NCBI RefSeq assembly: GCF_000154705.2 | Contig: NZ_CM002917.1 | Coordinates: 3,669,853-3,733,852 of the forward strand | DNA length: 64,000 bases | Reading direction: 5' to 3' | Origin: Hoeflea phototrophica DFL-43 | Lineage (GTDB): Bacteria > Pseudomonadota > Alphaproteobacteria > Rhizobiales > Rhizobiaceae | Part shown: positions 17,040 to 24,375 of the stretch, in pieces | How the letters are laid out: each line of letters opens with the position of its first letter | Numbering within the stretch: the stretch's first letter is position 1 | Position numbers and translations under genes: made by a program | The notes under the pieces: model-generated | What the model saw: the letters and a program-made list of their open reading frames with translations, nothing else | What the model was told of the DNA's origin: nothing | Database searches by the model: none

Positions 17040-17880
17040 GGGCCTGTGGACATTCAGGATTCCCATCGGGTTTGATTTCTGATTCAAACTTTCCAAACGG
17101 AGGTTTGAATGAACGAGCAGCGCTTTGTGGTGACGGATGATGTATGGCAGCGACTTGAGCCGCATTTGCGTGGAAAGGCCAGCGATGCGGGAGCCACGGC
17201 AAGAGACAATCGGCTGTTTCTTGAATCAGTTTTTTGGCGCGTTCGGACCGGCTCACCATGGCGCGACCTGCCGCCAGCTTTCGGGAATTGGAACAGTCAG
17301 TTTCGGCGGTTTCGCCGCTGGGCGAAGGCGGGAGTATTCGAGGGTCTTTTCAAAGCCATGAGCGGTGACCCCGACCTCGAATATGCGCTCATCGACGGCA
17401 CCATTGTTCAGGTTCACCAGAAGGCAGCTGGCGCAAAAGGGGGACTCAGGCTCAGGCCATCGGGCGCTCACGCGGCGGCCTGACGACCAAAATCGTTGCA
17501 CTCGTCGATGCTCTTGGCAACTTGGTCCGCTTTCTGCTGCTGCCGGGTCATGCGCACGACATGAAAGGCGTTGCGCCGCTGATCCGGGATGTCTCCTTCG
17601 GCGCGCTAATGGCGGATAAAGCATTCGACGCGAACTGGCTTCTAGAGGAGTTGGATGAGCGTGGCGCAAGCGCCGTGATCCCACCGAAATCAAACCGAAA
17701 GCAACAGCGTGACTACGATGTCGAAGCCTACAAGTGGCGGCATCTGGTTGAAAACTACTTCGCGAAGATCAAGGAATTCAGAGGCATAGCAACACGCTAT
17801 GACAAAACGGACTGTAGCTACACAGCCAGTTGGAACCTTGCCGCGACCCTGATTGCGTCAAGATGATTGTCCACAGGCCC
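17040..17880 (+). mobile_element. IS5-family insertion sequence (IS427-like), complete
   Basis: 841 bp bounded by inverted repeats: GGGCCTGTGGACATTCA on the left and its complement with one mismatch on the right (16 of 17). TA is duplicated at both flanks (17038-17039 and 17881-17882), within a CTAG target. The interior codes one transposase in two overlapping frames. The ends, target and frameshift layout all fit the IS427 group of IS5 and the element looks intact. Confidence 0.88.
17109..17866 (+). CDS. IS5-family transposase made by -1 frameshifting
   Basis: The first frame (17109-17483) begins MNEQRFVVTDDVWQRLEP and includes the DUF4096-like N-terminal region and the first catalytic Asp (YALIDGTIVQ). 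It then runs out of frame. The -1 frame continues TQAQAIGRSRGGLTTKIVAL, with the second Asp in MADKAFDANWL and the Glu in VENYFAKIKEFRG. The switch point has the slippery run A-AAA-GGG at 17435-17441, read as GCA AAA GGG in the first frame. That arrangement is typical of programmed frameshifting in this group, so this is probably a working gene and not a pseudogene. Confidence 0.82.
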
Positions 17881-17997
17881 TAGTTGGAAACATCAATTCC
17901 GCAATAGAATCTAGCTGTTTCACAGAATCAGCGTACAGACATCGAAACTCACATCGACAATAAGGTGCCTCATAATGAGCTATTGGGGCAGGCCTTG
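17881..17997 (-). pseudogene. Fragment resembling the C-terminal part of the neighbouring 175-aa gene
   Basis: On the reverse strand this stretch reads RCEFRCLYADSVKQLDSIAE, which resembles SRFRCLYADFIDRR in the intact gene just upstream on that strand (17998-18525). The similarity is short. The simplest reading is a partial duplicate or decayed paralogue, cut on its far side by the IS5-family element. Confidence 0.35.
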
Positions 17998-18525
17998 TCA
18001 GCAGTCCCCAGATTTTTCTGCCAGGGCAATCAACCCAGATCCGAACGGGCCGCTGGCGCCAAAATCGCCAGCAATCCTGCGGTCGATGAAATCGGCGTAG
18101 AGACATCTAAACCGTGATGCATAGTCGGAGAGATGCTGCTCCAGAAGTTCGCGGTTGCAAACCTTAGATTTTGCGCAAAGGTCAACACTGTCAAAGAAAT
18201 TGACCAAGGTGACAACCGCCAATTCGTGTGCAGTGACTTCTGAGCCTTGCATTGATCTATCGATAAATGCAGATCGCGCCTTATTCGGAATATCGACCAA
18301 CAGCATGTTTTCTTTCTGCCTAATAAACCGGTACAGCTCGTTTCGTGCTGCCAGTACGTCGCCACTATTGAACTCCTCAATATATGTTAGAGAAGCCTCA
18401 TGCTGCGAGCGCTGCCATTCACCGGAATAGGCAAGTCCGGCAAAAACAACACCTCCGATTACCGCGATTTCGGCGGCAAGAGAAACCCAGCGACGGATAC
18501 TGGCAAAGTGAATTATCTTCATCAA
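17998..18525 (-). CDS. Membrane-anchored hypothetical protein (175 aa)
   Basis: Not recognised by name. A single hydrophobic helix near residues 14-33 (AAEIAVIGGVVFAGLAYSG) follows a basic start, so it should sit in the inner membrane with a long helical domain beyond. That domain begins EWQRSQHEASLTYIEEFNSGD and has four Cys. The layout resembles the DUF4760-type proteins often found in accessory regions. Codon use and GC are lower than in the catabolic operon, which fits a transferred region. Confidence 0.6.
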   Translation of the reverse strand: MMKIIHFASIRRWVSLAAEIAVIGGVVFAGLAYSGEWQRSQHEASLTYIEEFNSGDVLAARNELYRFIRQKENMLLVDIPNKARSAFIDRSMQGSEVTAHELAVVTLVNFFDSVDLCAKSKVCNRELLEQHLSDYASRFRCLYADFIDRRIAGDFGASGPFGSGLIALAEKSGDC

Positions 18526-18827
18526 ATCTCCCAGAAAGTCCTGTGGTTAACACTCCGGTTTGGATGGCAGCCTGACTTCGCTTCCTTCAACCACTATCAT
18601 TTCGCTGCTGAGACAAATTAGCTCCTCCCGAGTATAGACAATGACATCGTCAAGCGCGCTATTGCTCACTTTGCTGCCAGGTAGAGCGGAGTTGCGAGAA
18701 GCGAGTTGCATCGCCTTGACCGTATCCGCCTCCGGGCAGGCCGAGGGCACAATCAAAAGAGGCGAACGATCTCCTTCCAGATAGCTATGCTTGTTTTCCA
18801 GAAGGCATTTCGCCTGTTGTTCTGATA

Positions 18828-20203
18828 GGTAGTGTCCGTACACGTGGTGTAATTTCATCGGCATTGCCGGTGTAATCTGGGTGGCCATCGAGGTGTATGG
18901 TCGAGGTGGAGTTAGCAGCTTCAACTACGAGCCACACGGAGACCCCGATGACCAAGACCAATATGGACCTTTCAGAGCTTCTGCAAAAGCACGATCAGGG
19001 CGACTTGCTGCGCTCGATTGCCGAGGCTGTTCTTCAGCTGATGATGGAGAGCGATGTCGACGGCCTGATCGGCGCAGGACGCCACGAACGGGCCGAGCAG
19101 CGGACGACCTGGCGCAATGGCTACCGTGACCGTTGTCTCGATACCCGATTGGGGACGCTGAACCTGAAGGTGCCGAAGTTGCGGCAGGGCACCTATTTCC
19201 CCGGCTTCCTCGAAGCCCGCAAGACCTCTGAGCAGGCTCTGGTTGCGGTGATACAGGAAGCCTGGATTGGCGGAGTGTCCACAAGGCGGGTGGACGAACT
19301 GGTTCAGGCTATGGGGCTGAGCGGCATCTCGAAGAGCACGGTGTCCAAGCTGTGCAAGGACATCGACGAGCGGGTCGGCGAGTTCCTCAATCGCCCGCTC
19401 TCCGGCGAATGGCCCTATGTCTGGCTCGACGCCACCTACCTCAAGCAGCGCCAGGGCGGTCGGATCGTCAGCGTGGCCGCCATAATCGCTGTTGCCGCCA
19501 ATACCGAGGGCCGCAGGGAAATCATCGGCCTTGGCGTCGGCCCCTCGGAAGCTGAGACCTTCTGGATGGACTTCCTGCGCTCGCTGAAGGCCCGCGGTCT
19601 TGACGGCGTGAAGCTGGTGATCAGCGATGCCCACAGCGGCTTGAAGGGCGCGATCTCCCGGGTCTTCGAGGCAACCTGGCAGCGGTGCCGCGTTCACTGG
19701 ATGCGCAACGCCCTGGCTCATGTCTCAAAGGGCCAGCACACGGTCGTCGCGGCCGCCATCCGGCAGGCCTTCGATCAGCCAGACCGCAAGCATGCAGGCG
19801 AAACATGGCAACGGGTCGCAGATCAGCTCCGCCCGAGATGGCCCAAGCTCGCCGATCTGATGGATGTCAGCGAAAACGATGTGCTGGCCTACATGGCGTT
19901 CCCCCGCCAACACAGGACCAAGCTTCACAGCACCAATCCGATCGAGCGGCTGAACAAGGAAGTGAAACGACGTGCCGACGTCGTCGGGATATTCCCCAAC
20001 GAGGCCTCGATCATGCGTCTCATAGGCGCGGTGTTGTTCGAACAGAATGACGAGTGGCAGACTTCAAGCCGCTACATGATGGTCGAAGCCTTCGCCCAGA
20101 TCGACAAGGAGGAGATCGACCCCATCCTCAGCATAACAATGAAAGCCGCCTGATCATGACCTCAGGCCATCTGGAAAATTACACCACCTTGACGGACGTG
20201 ACC
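18828..20203 (+). mobile_element. IS256-family insertion sequence, complete, with 8-bp target duplication
   Basis: 1376 bp. The ends start GGTAGTGTCCGTACACGTGG on the left and GGTCACGTCCGTCAAGGTGG on the complement of the right, both continuing TGTAATTT, matching at 22 of 28 positions. TTCTGATA is repeated directly at 18820-18827 and 20204-20211. The transposase gene is uninterrupted. The preserved duplication and intact gene indicate a fairly recent insertion. Confidence 0.9.
18948..20153 (+). CDS. IS256-family (mutator type) transposase
   Basis: 401 aa, the usual length. The DDE residues are seen in YVWLDATYLKQRQGG (Asp), KLVISDAHSGLKGAI (Asp) and NPIERLNKEVKRRADVVG (Glu), with the family's WQRCRVHWMRNAL motif between the second Asp and the Glu. 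I chose ATG 18948, with an upstream GGAG, over an earlier in-frame start because it gives MTKTNMDLSELLQKHDQ, the common N-terminus. Confidence 0.92.
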   Translation: MTKTNMDLSELLQKHDQGDLLRSIAEAVLQLMMESDVDGLIGAGRHERAEQRTTWRNGYRDRCLDTRLGTLNLKVPKLRQGTYFPGFLEARKTSEQALVAVIQEAWIGGVSTRRVDELVQAMGLSGISKSTVSKLCKDIDERVGEFLNRPLSGEWPYVWLDATYLKQRQGGRIVSVAAIIAVAANTEGRREIIGLGVGPSEAETFWMDFLRSLKARGLDGVKLVISDAHSGLKGAISRVFEATWQRCRVHWMRNALAHVSKGQHTVVAAAIRQAFDQPDRKHAGETWQRVADQLRPRWPKLADLMDVSENDVLAYMAFPRQHRTKLHSTNPIERLNKEVKRRADVVGIFPNEASIMRLIGAVLFEQNDEWQTSSRYMMVEAFAQIDKEEIDPILSITMKAA

Positions 20204-20357
20204 TTCTGATACCCTCCAGTAATCGGCTGCGCCAGCATTGACAGAGCCACATATTAGACTGATCGCACAAACCATGATTGCATTGCCCGTACGCATGATT
20301 AGTATTTTGTCTTCGATCATCATGCCTGCATTCCCACTATCGCGGAGGCTTCTTAAT

Positions 20358-21479
20358 TTGGTCTGGAATCTAAATATCACAATATGGCGAGTTGTCCTGC
20401 TGGCAATATGCTTGTTATCGGCTGGCCCAGCGAACTTTAAGGCTTTTGCGGCGGAAATTTACGTCAAGAGTAAATTGCCGCTGAAAGGAAGCGATCGTGG
20501 TGCCGGCAGTTGCCAGCTTTCCCTATCAGGTGAAATCGTCAAGGGTGATGCGGAGAAGCTTGCTGAAATATATAGGCAACTTGAGCCACCTCTAATGGAA
20601 GGAAATCCTTACTGGGGCCAAGGTGGTGATGGTTTCGACATGTGTCTTGACAGTCCCGGCGGGCTGTTATCAGAAGGAATTTTGATTGCGCGCTACCTGC
20701 GAGAGAAAGGTATTTCTACATACCTGCCTGCAGGTTCAGAATGCGTGTCCGCATGTGCAATTGCATTTTTTGGCGGATCAATCTTTGCCGATATTCGGTT
20801 CGACATTTATGTGATGAATGCTAGAGCCAAGTTGGGACTGCATGCTCCAAGCCTCACACTGAACGCCGATCTTACCACTTTACCTGTTGAAGTTATGCGA
20901 TCAGCAATTGACGTATCCTACAAGTCGGCAGTCGCAGACATACGCGAAATTTCGGAGACATTGGTTGCACCAGAAAACGGCAAATCGAGTCTTTCACCGG
21001 AACTTTTCATAGAAATGCTTTCAACACCGCCGGATCAAATATTTTGGATTGAAACCGTAAACCACGCAGGCCTATATGATATCCCAATAGCCACCCAATT
21101 GTCTTCACTTCCACTTAGTCAGGAAACGTTGTTGCGTGGATGTGACAACATGCTGAATTGGGCCGAAAGCCTGTCGGCAGGGAACTATGATCAGTCATCG
21201 TTTGTTAGGACCAACGTAAACATAAGTCAGATCCGAGATCCACGAACACGGCGCAATGAAGAAGCCTGGCAGTTCGAGGAAATCTCAAGTTGGGGGGGCG
21301 GCCTCCGGAACAGTTCCTGTACATTCTTTTTAACCAAGGGTAGCGGCCAAATCTCAACAGAAAGCCTACGGGCGGAAGTCTACAACTCGAGGGTCGACAG
21401 CAGCAAGTTCTATGAAACGCTTCAACCGTGGATGTTTCTTAGCGCGGAGACGAAGCTAGGTGAAATCTCCGGTCAGTAG
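20358..21479 (+). CDS. ClpP/crotonase-fold periplasmic protein (COG3904-like)
   Basis: 373 aa. A signal-anchor lies at about residues 1-30 (MVWNLNITIWRVVLLAICLL...). The core reads FDMCLDSPGGLLSEGILIARYLREKG, then GSECVSACAIAFFGG, which is the ClpP-like fold with an SPGG turn and a Ser at the nucleophile position. A HAPSL segment supplies a possible His. Function is unknown in this family. I prefer the TTG start at 20358 because GGAGG lies 9 nt upstream; earlier ATGs have no ribosome site and would overlap the divergent gene. GC is low compared with the catabolic genes. Confidence 0.65.
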   Translation: MVWNLNITIWRVVLLAICLLSAGPANFKAFAAEIYVKSKLPLKGSDRGAGSCQLSLSGEIVKGDAEKLAEIYRQLEPPLMEGNPYWGQGGDGFDMCLDSPGGLLSEGILIARYLREKGISTYLPAGSECVSACAIAFFGGSIFADIRFDIYVMNARAKLGLHAPSLTLNADLTTLPVEVMRSAIDVSYKSAVADIREISETLVAPENGKSSLSPELFIEMLSTPPDQIFWIETVNHAGLYDIPIATQLSSLPLSQETLLRGCDNMLNWAESLSAGNYDQSSFVRTNVNISQIRDPRTRRNEEAWQFEEISSWGGGLRNSSCTFFLTKGSGQISTESLRAEVYNSRVDSSKFYETLQPWMFLSAETKLGEISGQ

Positions 21480-21544
21480 TGCTGGTAGCTAATGTGCGGA
21501 AAAGTGAATGCCGTTCGAAGTCAAAGTGAATAGCCCCGAGTTTT

Positions 21545-21619
21545 CTAGACACCCTCGGTCTTCATTTTCTGCTGCTCTTCGAACTCAACGGGATACAGAA
21601 CCAGTTCCATATATCCGTT
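21545..21619 (-). pseudogene. C-terminal remnant of an IS3-family transposase
   Basis: The reverse strand reads NGYMELVLYPVEFEEQQKMK followed by TEGV and a TAG stop. This closely resembles the end of many IS3-family OrfB proteins (…LSPVEFEEQQKMK-type tails). The frame is closed by a stop just upstream and nothing else of the gene is left. It indicates an older insertion now mostly deleted. Confidence 0.45.
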
Positions 21620-21712
21620 TTATGCGACCGGGACGCTCGGCCAAAACTCCAAAGGCTGCCTTAGGTAATTTTCCGCAAGCTTGAGGCGAAACAATTCGAA
21701 CTACCCACCAAC

Positions 21713-22561
21713 CTAATTCTTGCAAACCACTCTTTGAACTAGCCTGACTTCGCCCTGACCAATATTAAACCGAGGTATTGGTGTTCCATCAGAGCCGTCG
21801 TTGGAATACACACTGTATTTGCCGTTATCATTGACACGAAAATAGCCAGATTTTTCATTGAAAAATGCCACTGGACCATATTTGGGTCTACCGTTGGTTT
21901 CAATCGCTGAGCAAATTTGGGTGGCTGTATATTTGAGGCGCGGCAAATAAAGTATCTTGTCGATTTCAATTGCGAACATCGGGACTTCCAGTCGCTCGCC
22001 ACCAGCACCATCCGTCATGTATCTGGGAAGATCCAACTCCACGGTTGCTGGCAGCGGCGGCTCTTCCGCAGGCGTGACTACCGCAGTCTGATCACCAAGC
22101 TGGCAGCAGTTAATCGTGCAGGTGAATTCATTTTCGGGGATATTTGTATTCGGTTTCGCAAAAATGCATTTCCAGCCCTCAGTGGAATTCACTCCTGGTG
22201 AGGGAACAGTCGGTTGGATTTGCACGGGATACCACTCAGGAATAACGAGCTGTCTATTTCGGTCCCTAGCGTGTGTAATTCCACCTCCAGTAGGTTGGTA
22301 CTTTCTTTTCAGAGTCTTGGACAGCGCATCACATGAGACGACAACCCCCCAATAATATCCAGCTTGCGGCGTACCTTTGTATTGGTCGACCCAAGCCGAT
22401 GGCTTCGACGACACCGGATAGCAAATTGGCGGATTGTCTTTAAAATCCTGCCCCATATTCTCGGGCCGTAGGTGTTTGCTGCCAATCTCGTCCGCAAACG
22501 AAATTGACGCCAAACAGAAAAACACCAAAAATGAAAATGATGATGACTTTAATTGCAACAC
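21713..22561 (-). CDS. Exported hypothetical protein (282 aa)
   Basis: Not recognised. The best start is GTG 22561, with GGGAGG 5 nt upstream. It gives a short basic start and a hydrophobic signal ending SISFADE. The mature part has many Cys (FTCTINCC, SCDAL, CYPV, RVVCKN) and Pro/Gly-rich loops, suggesting a disulphide-bonded periplasmic or outer-surface protein. No enzyme motif is visible. Low GC and isolated; it lies next to the left end of the prophage. Confidence 0.6.
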   Translation of the reverse strand: MLQLKSSSFSFLVFFCLASISFADEIGSKHLRPENMGQDFKDNPPICYPVSSKPSAWVDQYKGTPQAGYYWGVVVSCDALSKTLKRKYQPTGGGITHARDRNRQLVIPEWYPVQIQPTVPSPGVNSTEGWKCIFAKPNTNIPENEFTCTINCCQLGDQTAVVTPAEEPPLPATVELDLPRYMTDGAGGERLEVPMFAIEIDKILYLPRLKYTATQICSAIETNGRPKYGPVAFFNEKSGYFRVNDNGKYSVYSNDGSDGTPIPRFNIGQGEVRLVQRVVCKN

Positions 22562-22770
22562 GTTTGCCTCCCGAAAAAATCGCGTGAACAATAATAAGTC
22601 AACTTCGGATTGAACATAAGAGATAATATTCGAATCTCTTTTGCTATTGATTTACAGAGAAATCCTATGCTTTAGGAAAGCATCCCGAGCACAAACCACA
22701 ATGGCTGATGTAACAGAATCAGGGTAGCTAAGATCGCAGCCATGACTGAGATCGCGGCCGTCATCACCGG
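22562..22770. other. Gap that should contain the prophage left end
   Basis: 209 nt between a host-like gene and the prophage repressor. It holds a hairpin ATGCTTT-AGG-AAAGCAT (22667-22683) and an 11-bp direct repeat, AGATCGCAGCC (22731-22741) and AGATCGCGGCC (22749-22759), 18 nt apart, which could be transposase end-binding sites. No matching inverted end or 5-bp target duplication could be identified at the right side, so the exact junction is open. Confidence 0.4.
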
Positions 22771-23460
22771 TCAGCGCTTCCGGATCGGACCGCCGGCCCA
22801 GACCACCTTGGCGTGGACGGTGATCCGCTCGTCGGCGAATTCGCGGGTGACTTTTTCCTGCTCATAAAGGTCGTTGTCGGAGCGGATCAGGATGTGGCCG
22901 TCGACAGTGAGCTGGAGCCGTTTGACCAGGAGGGCGCCGTCGACGGAGATGACGAAGACGCCGCCGTCACTGACCACTGAACTCGAGATTGAGAAATCCA
23001 GGAGCAGGATATCGCCATCAGCGATGGTGGGCTCCATGGAATCGCCGCGCGCTTCGATGATTCCGGCCTTGGCGCCCTTGGGTAAATAGCGGGCAAGCCA
23101 ATCGGGAGAGACCGTGAAAAAGTCCTCGATTTCCTGGGACAGGACCACGGCACCATCACCGGCAGAAGCCTGGATGGCATATCTCGGGATCGAGACCTGG
23201 TTCGGGGCTTCACCGCGAACAGCGAGTGCCCTTTCCGCGGTCCCCTCGCCGGTGATCAGCCAGTTGATATCGGCCCCGCATATGGTTCTCACGCGGCGCA
23301 GAAATTCGTAGCTGGGTTCGCGCTCGCCGCGGAGATAGTTCCCCAGCGTTCTGCTGGAAACGCCGATTTTTTGCGCGAATTGTTCAAGGGTCTGGTCCTT
23401 GCCGACCAACGACTGAATGCGCTCGCCGACGCCCGGTGCGGTTTGCCTTGCTCTTGCCAT
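22771..23460 (-). CDS. CI-type phage repressor with S24 self-cleavage domain
   Basis: 229 aa from ATG 23460, which drops an unsupported 19-residue extension. The N-terminal XRE helix-turn-helix is at about 22-60 (TLEQFAQKIGVSSRTLGNYL). The C-terminal LexA/S24 peptidase has Ala100-Gly101 as the likely cleavage bond, Ser141 in GDSMEPT and Lys180 in LLVKRL. It is expected to hold the early promoter closed and be inactivated by RecA-stimulated cleavage, as known for this class. This differs from phage Mu, whose c repressor has no S24 domain. It is divergent from the early operon. Confidence 0.9.
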   Translation of the reverse strand: MARARQTAPGVGERIQSLVGKDQTLEQFAQKIGVSSRTLGNYLRGEREPSYEFLRRVRTICGADINWLITGEGTAERALAVRGEAPNQVSIPRYAIQASAGDGAVVLSQEIEDFFTVSPDWLARYLPKGAKAGIIEARGDSMEPTIADGDILLLDFSISSSVVSDGGVFVISVDGALLVKRLQLTVDGHILIRSDNDLYEQEKVTREFADERITVHAKVVWAGGPIRKR

Positions 23461-23469
23461 ACGGTAATC

Positions 23470-23511
23470 GGAACGTTTGGGGTTTACAAAAACTTCAAAT
23501 GTTCCTATTCT
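23470..23511 (+). promoter_or_regulatory. Prophage early promoter with overlapping repressor-type operators
   Basis: TTTACA (23483-23488), a 17-nt spacer and TATTCT (23506-23511) make a good sigma-70-type promoter pointing at the early operon. Two inverted 10-mers, GGAACGTTTG (23470-23479) and CAAATGTTCC (23496-23505), match at 9 of 10 positions. One lies upstream of -35 and one between -35 and -10. This is the expected place for CI or Ner operators. Confidence 0.65.
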
Positions 23512-23540
23512 CCCCACATTCGCAGAATTTGGTTGTCCAG

Positions 23541-23564
23541 ATTGGAGGCTGAAACCCCTCCAAT
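23541..23564 (+). promoter_or_regulatory. Perfect 8-bp dyad in the early leader, operator or attenuator
   Basis: ATTGGAGG, an 8-nt loop and CCTCCAAT, followed directly by TTTTA. It sits between the early promoter and the first early gene. It could be a transcription attenuator/terminator or a binding site for the Ner-like protein; the sequence alone does not decide. Confidence 0.45.
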
Positions 23565-23583
23565 TTTAGAGTCGGAGCACACT

Positions 23584-23889
23584 ATGCCCGCGACCGATGA
23601 CAGAGTCGATCCGCTCGTTAAAGAGCAATCCCGCATCAAAGCCAAGCTGCTTGAGGCAGGGCTGACCCTCGCCGAGATCGACCGCATCTACCAGCTTTCC
23701 AATGGCACCGCCAGAAACACCATGCGCGAGCCCAACGCCAGGGGCGAGCGTGCGATCGCCGCTGCTCTCGGCACAAGACCACATCTGCTGTGGCCGACCC
23801 GTTACAGGCCCTCCGGTCAGCGGCGATCACCGCAGAATTGGACACGGGTTCCGACGCTTGAGCAACGCCGAAACGAACAGGCGGCCTAG
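23584..23889 (+). CDS. Ner-like (Nlp family) early DNA-binding protein
   Basis: 101 aa. The N-terminal half holds a helix-turn-helix of Ner type: RIKAKLLEAGLTLAEIDRIY, then LSNGTARNTMREPNARGERA and AAALGTRPHLLWPTRY, the last being the classic Nlp end (LWP.RY). In Mu, Ner turns down the early and repressor promoters. Here it is the first gene after the early promoter, in the same position. The last 25 residues are basic and unassigned. Confidence 0.85.
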   Translation: MPATDDRVDPLVKEQSRIKAKLLEAGLTLAEIDRIYQLSNGTARNTMREPNARGERAIAAALGTRPHLLWPTRYRPSGQRRSPQNWTRVPTLEQRRNEQAA

Positions 23890-23891
23890 AC

Positions 23892-24017
23892 ATGGACCCG
23901 ACCTCTTTTCTCTCTCGCCTTGACGCCAACCGGCCGATCCCGGTTCCCGTGATCCTGCTTATCGGTTCGCTGGTTACCGGACTGGCGCTTGGCGTCTTCG
24001 CCCTTTTGTTTTTGTAG
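23892..24017 (+). CDS. Very small membrane protein in the early operon (41 aa)
   Basis: Starts 2 nt after the Ner-like gene stop. The product is MDPTSFLSRLDANRPIPVPV followed by a single strongly hydrophobic helix (ILLIGSLVTGLALGVFALLFL). Predicted inner-membrane peptide with a short cytoplasmic N-terminus. Position within a compact early operon and intact spacing suggest a real gene. No function can be assigned. Confidence 0.5.
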   Translation: MDPTSFLSRLDANRPIPVPVILLIGSLVTGLALGVFALLFL

Positions 24018-24027
24018 GAGCGACATC

Positions 24028-24375
24028 ATGAACCGTTTCAGTGAAGACGACCTCTACGACCTGACCTTCCGGGTCTGCGTGGCCTCGGTCAAACAAGCCT
24101 TCCCGCATATTCCCGTCGCCAACATCATCGATCCGCCACGCGGACAGTTCGATGCCACACTTGCCCGACAGATCGCACTTCATGTAATGGTGTCACGGTT
24201 CGGCCTGGTCAAAAAGCGCGCTGGTGCACTGTTCGCCCGGAAGCGGACCGCCGTCAACAGCGCCCTGGTAGTCGTTGATGCCCGCATAGATGAGCCTGAG
24301 TTCGAGGTCCAATACCGGATCATCGCAGATCGCGCCGTCGCCATGTTCGACGACAAGGTGCGGGGGGTCGCGTGA
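24028..24375 (+). CDS. DnaA domain IV-like DNA-binding protein
   Basis: 115 aa. The central part, DATLARQIALHVMVSRFGLV followed by FARKRTAVNSALVVVDARI, resembles the DnaA C-terminal DNA-binding domain (ARQIA helix, then an RRxxTVxxA-like helix). There is no AAA+ domain. Such stand-alone domains occur in early regions of alphaproteobacterial phages. A role in phage replication or early regulation is inferred. SD GGAG lies before ATG 24028, and the stop touches the start of the ParB-like gene. Confidence 0.5.
   Translation: MNRFSEDDLYDLTFRVCVASVKQAFPHIPVANIIDPPRGQFDATLARQIALHVMVSRFGLVKKRAGALFARKRTAVNSALVVVDARIDEPEFEVQYRIIADRAVAMFDDKVRGVA

Larger units (their letters stand above)
18547..20296 (-). 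pseudogene. Small exported-protein gene split by an IS256-family element
   Basis: The 5' part (20296 to 20204) codes MRTGNAIMVCAISLICGSVNAGA, a signal peptide, then ADYWRVSE. The 3' part (18827 to 18547) continues QQAKCLLENKHSYLEGDRSP... to LPSKPEC. Removing the IS and one copy of the 8-bp target duplication (TTCTGATA) restores a continuous frame of about 118 codons through VSEQQAKC. The original product would have been a small secreted protein with a few Cys, of unknown role. It lies just upstream of the 175-aa membrane protein on the same strand, possibly one transcript. Confidence 0.75.

Noticed and set aside
22561..22570. GTTTGCCT near the left end as a match to the repeat at the right end
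   Set aside because: Here the complement GGGAGGCAAAC is the ribosome site of the hypothetical gene starting at 22561, so the match is probably chance.
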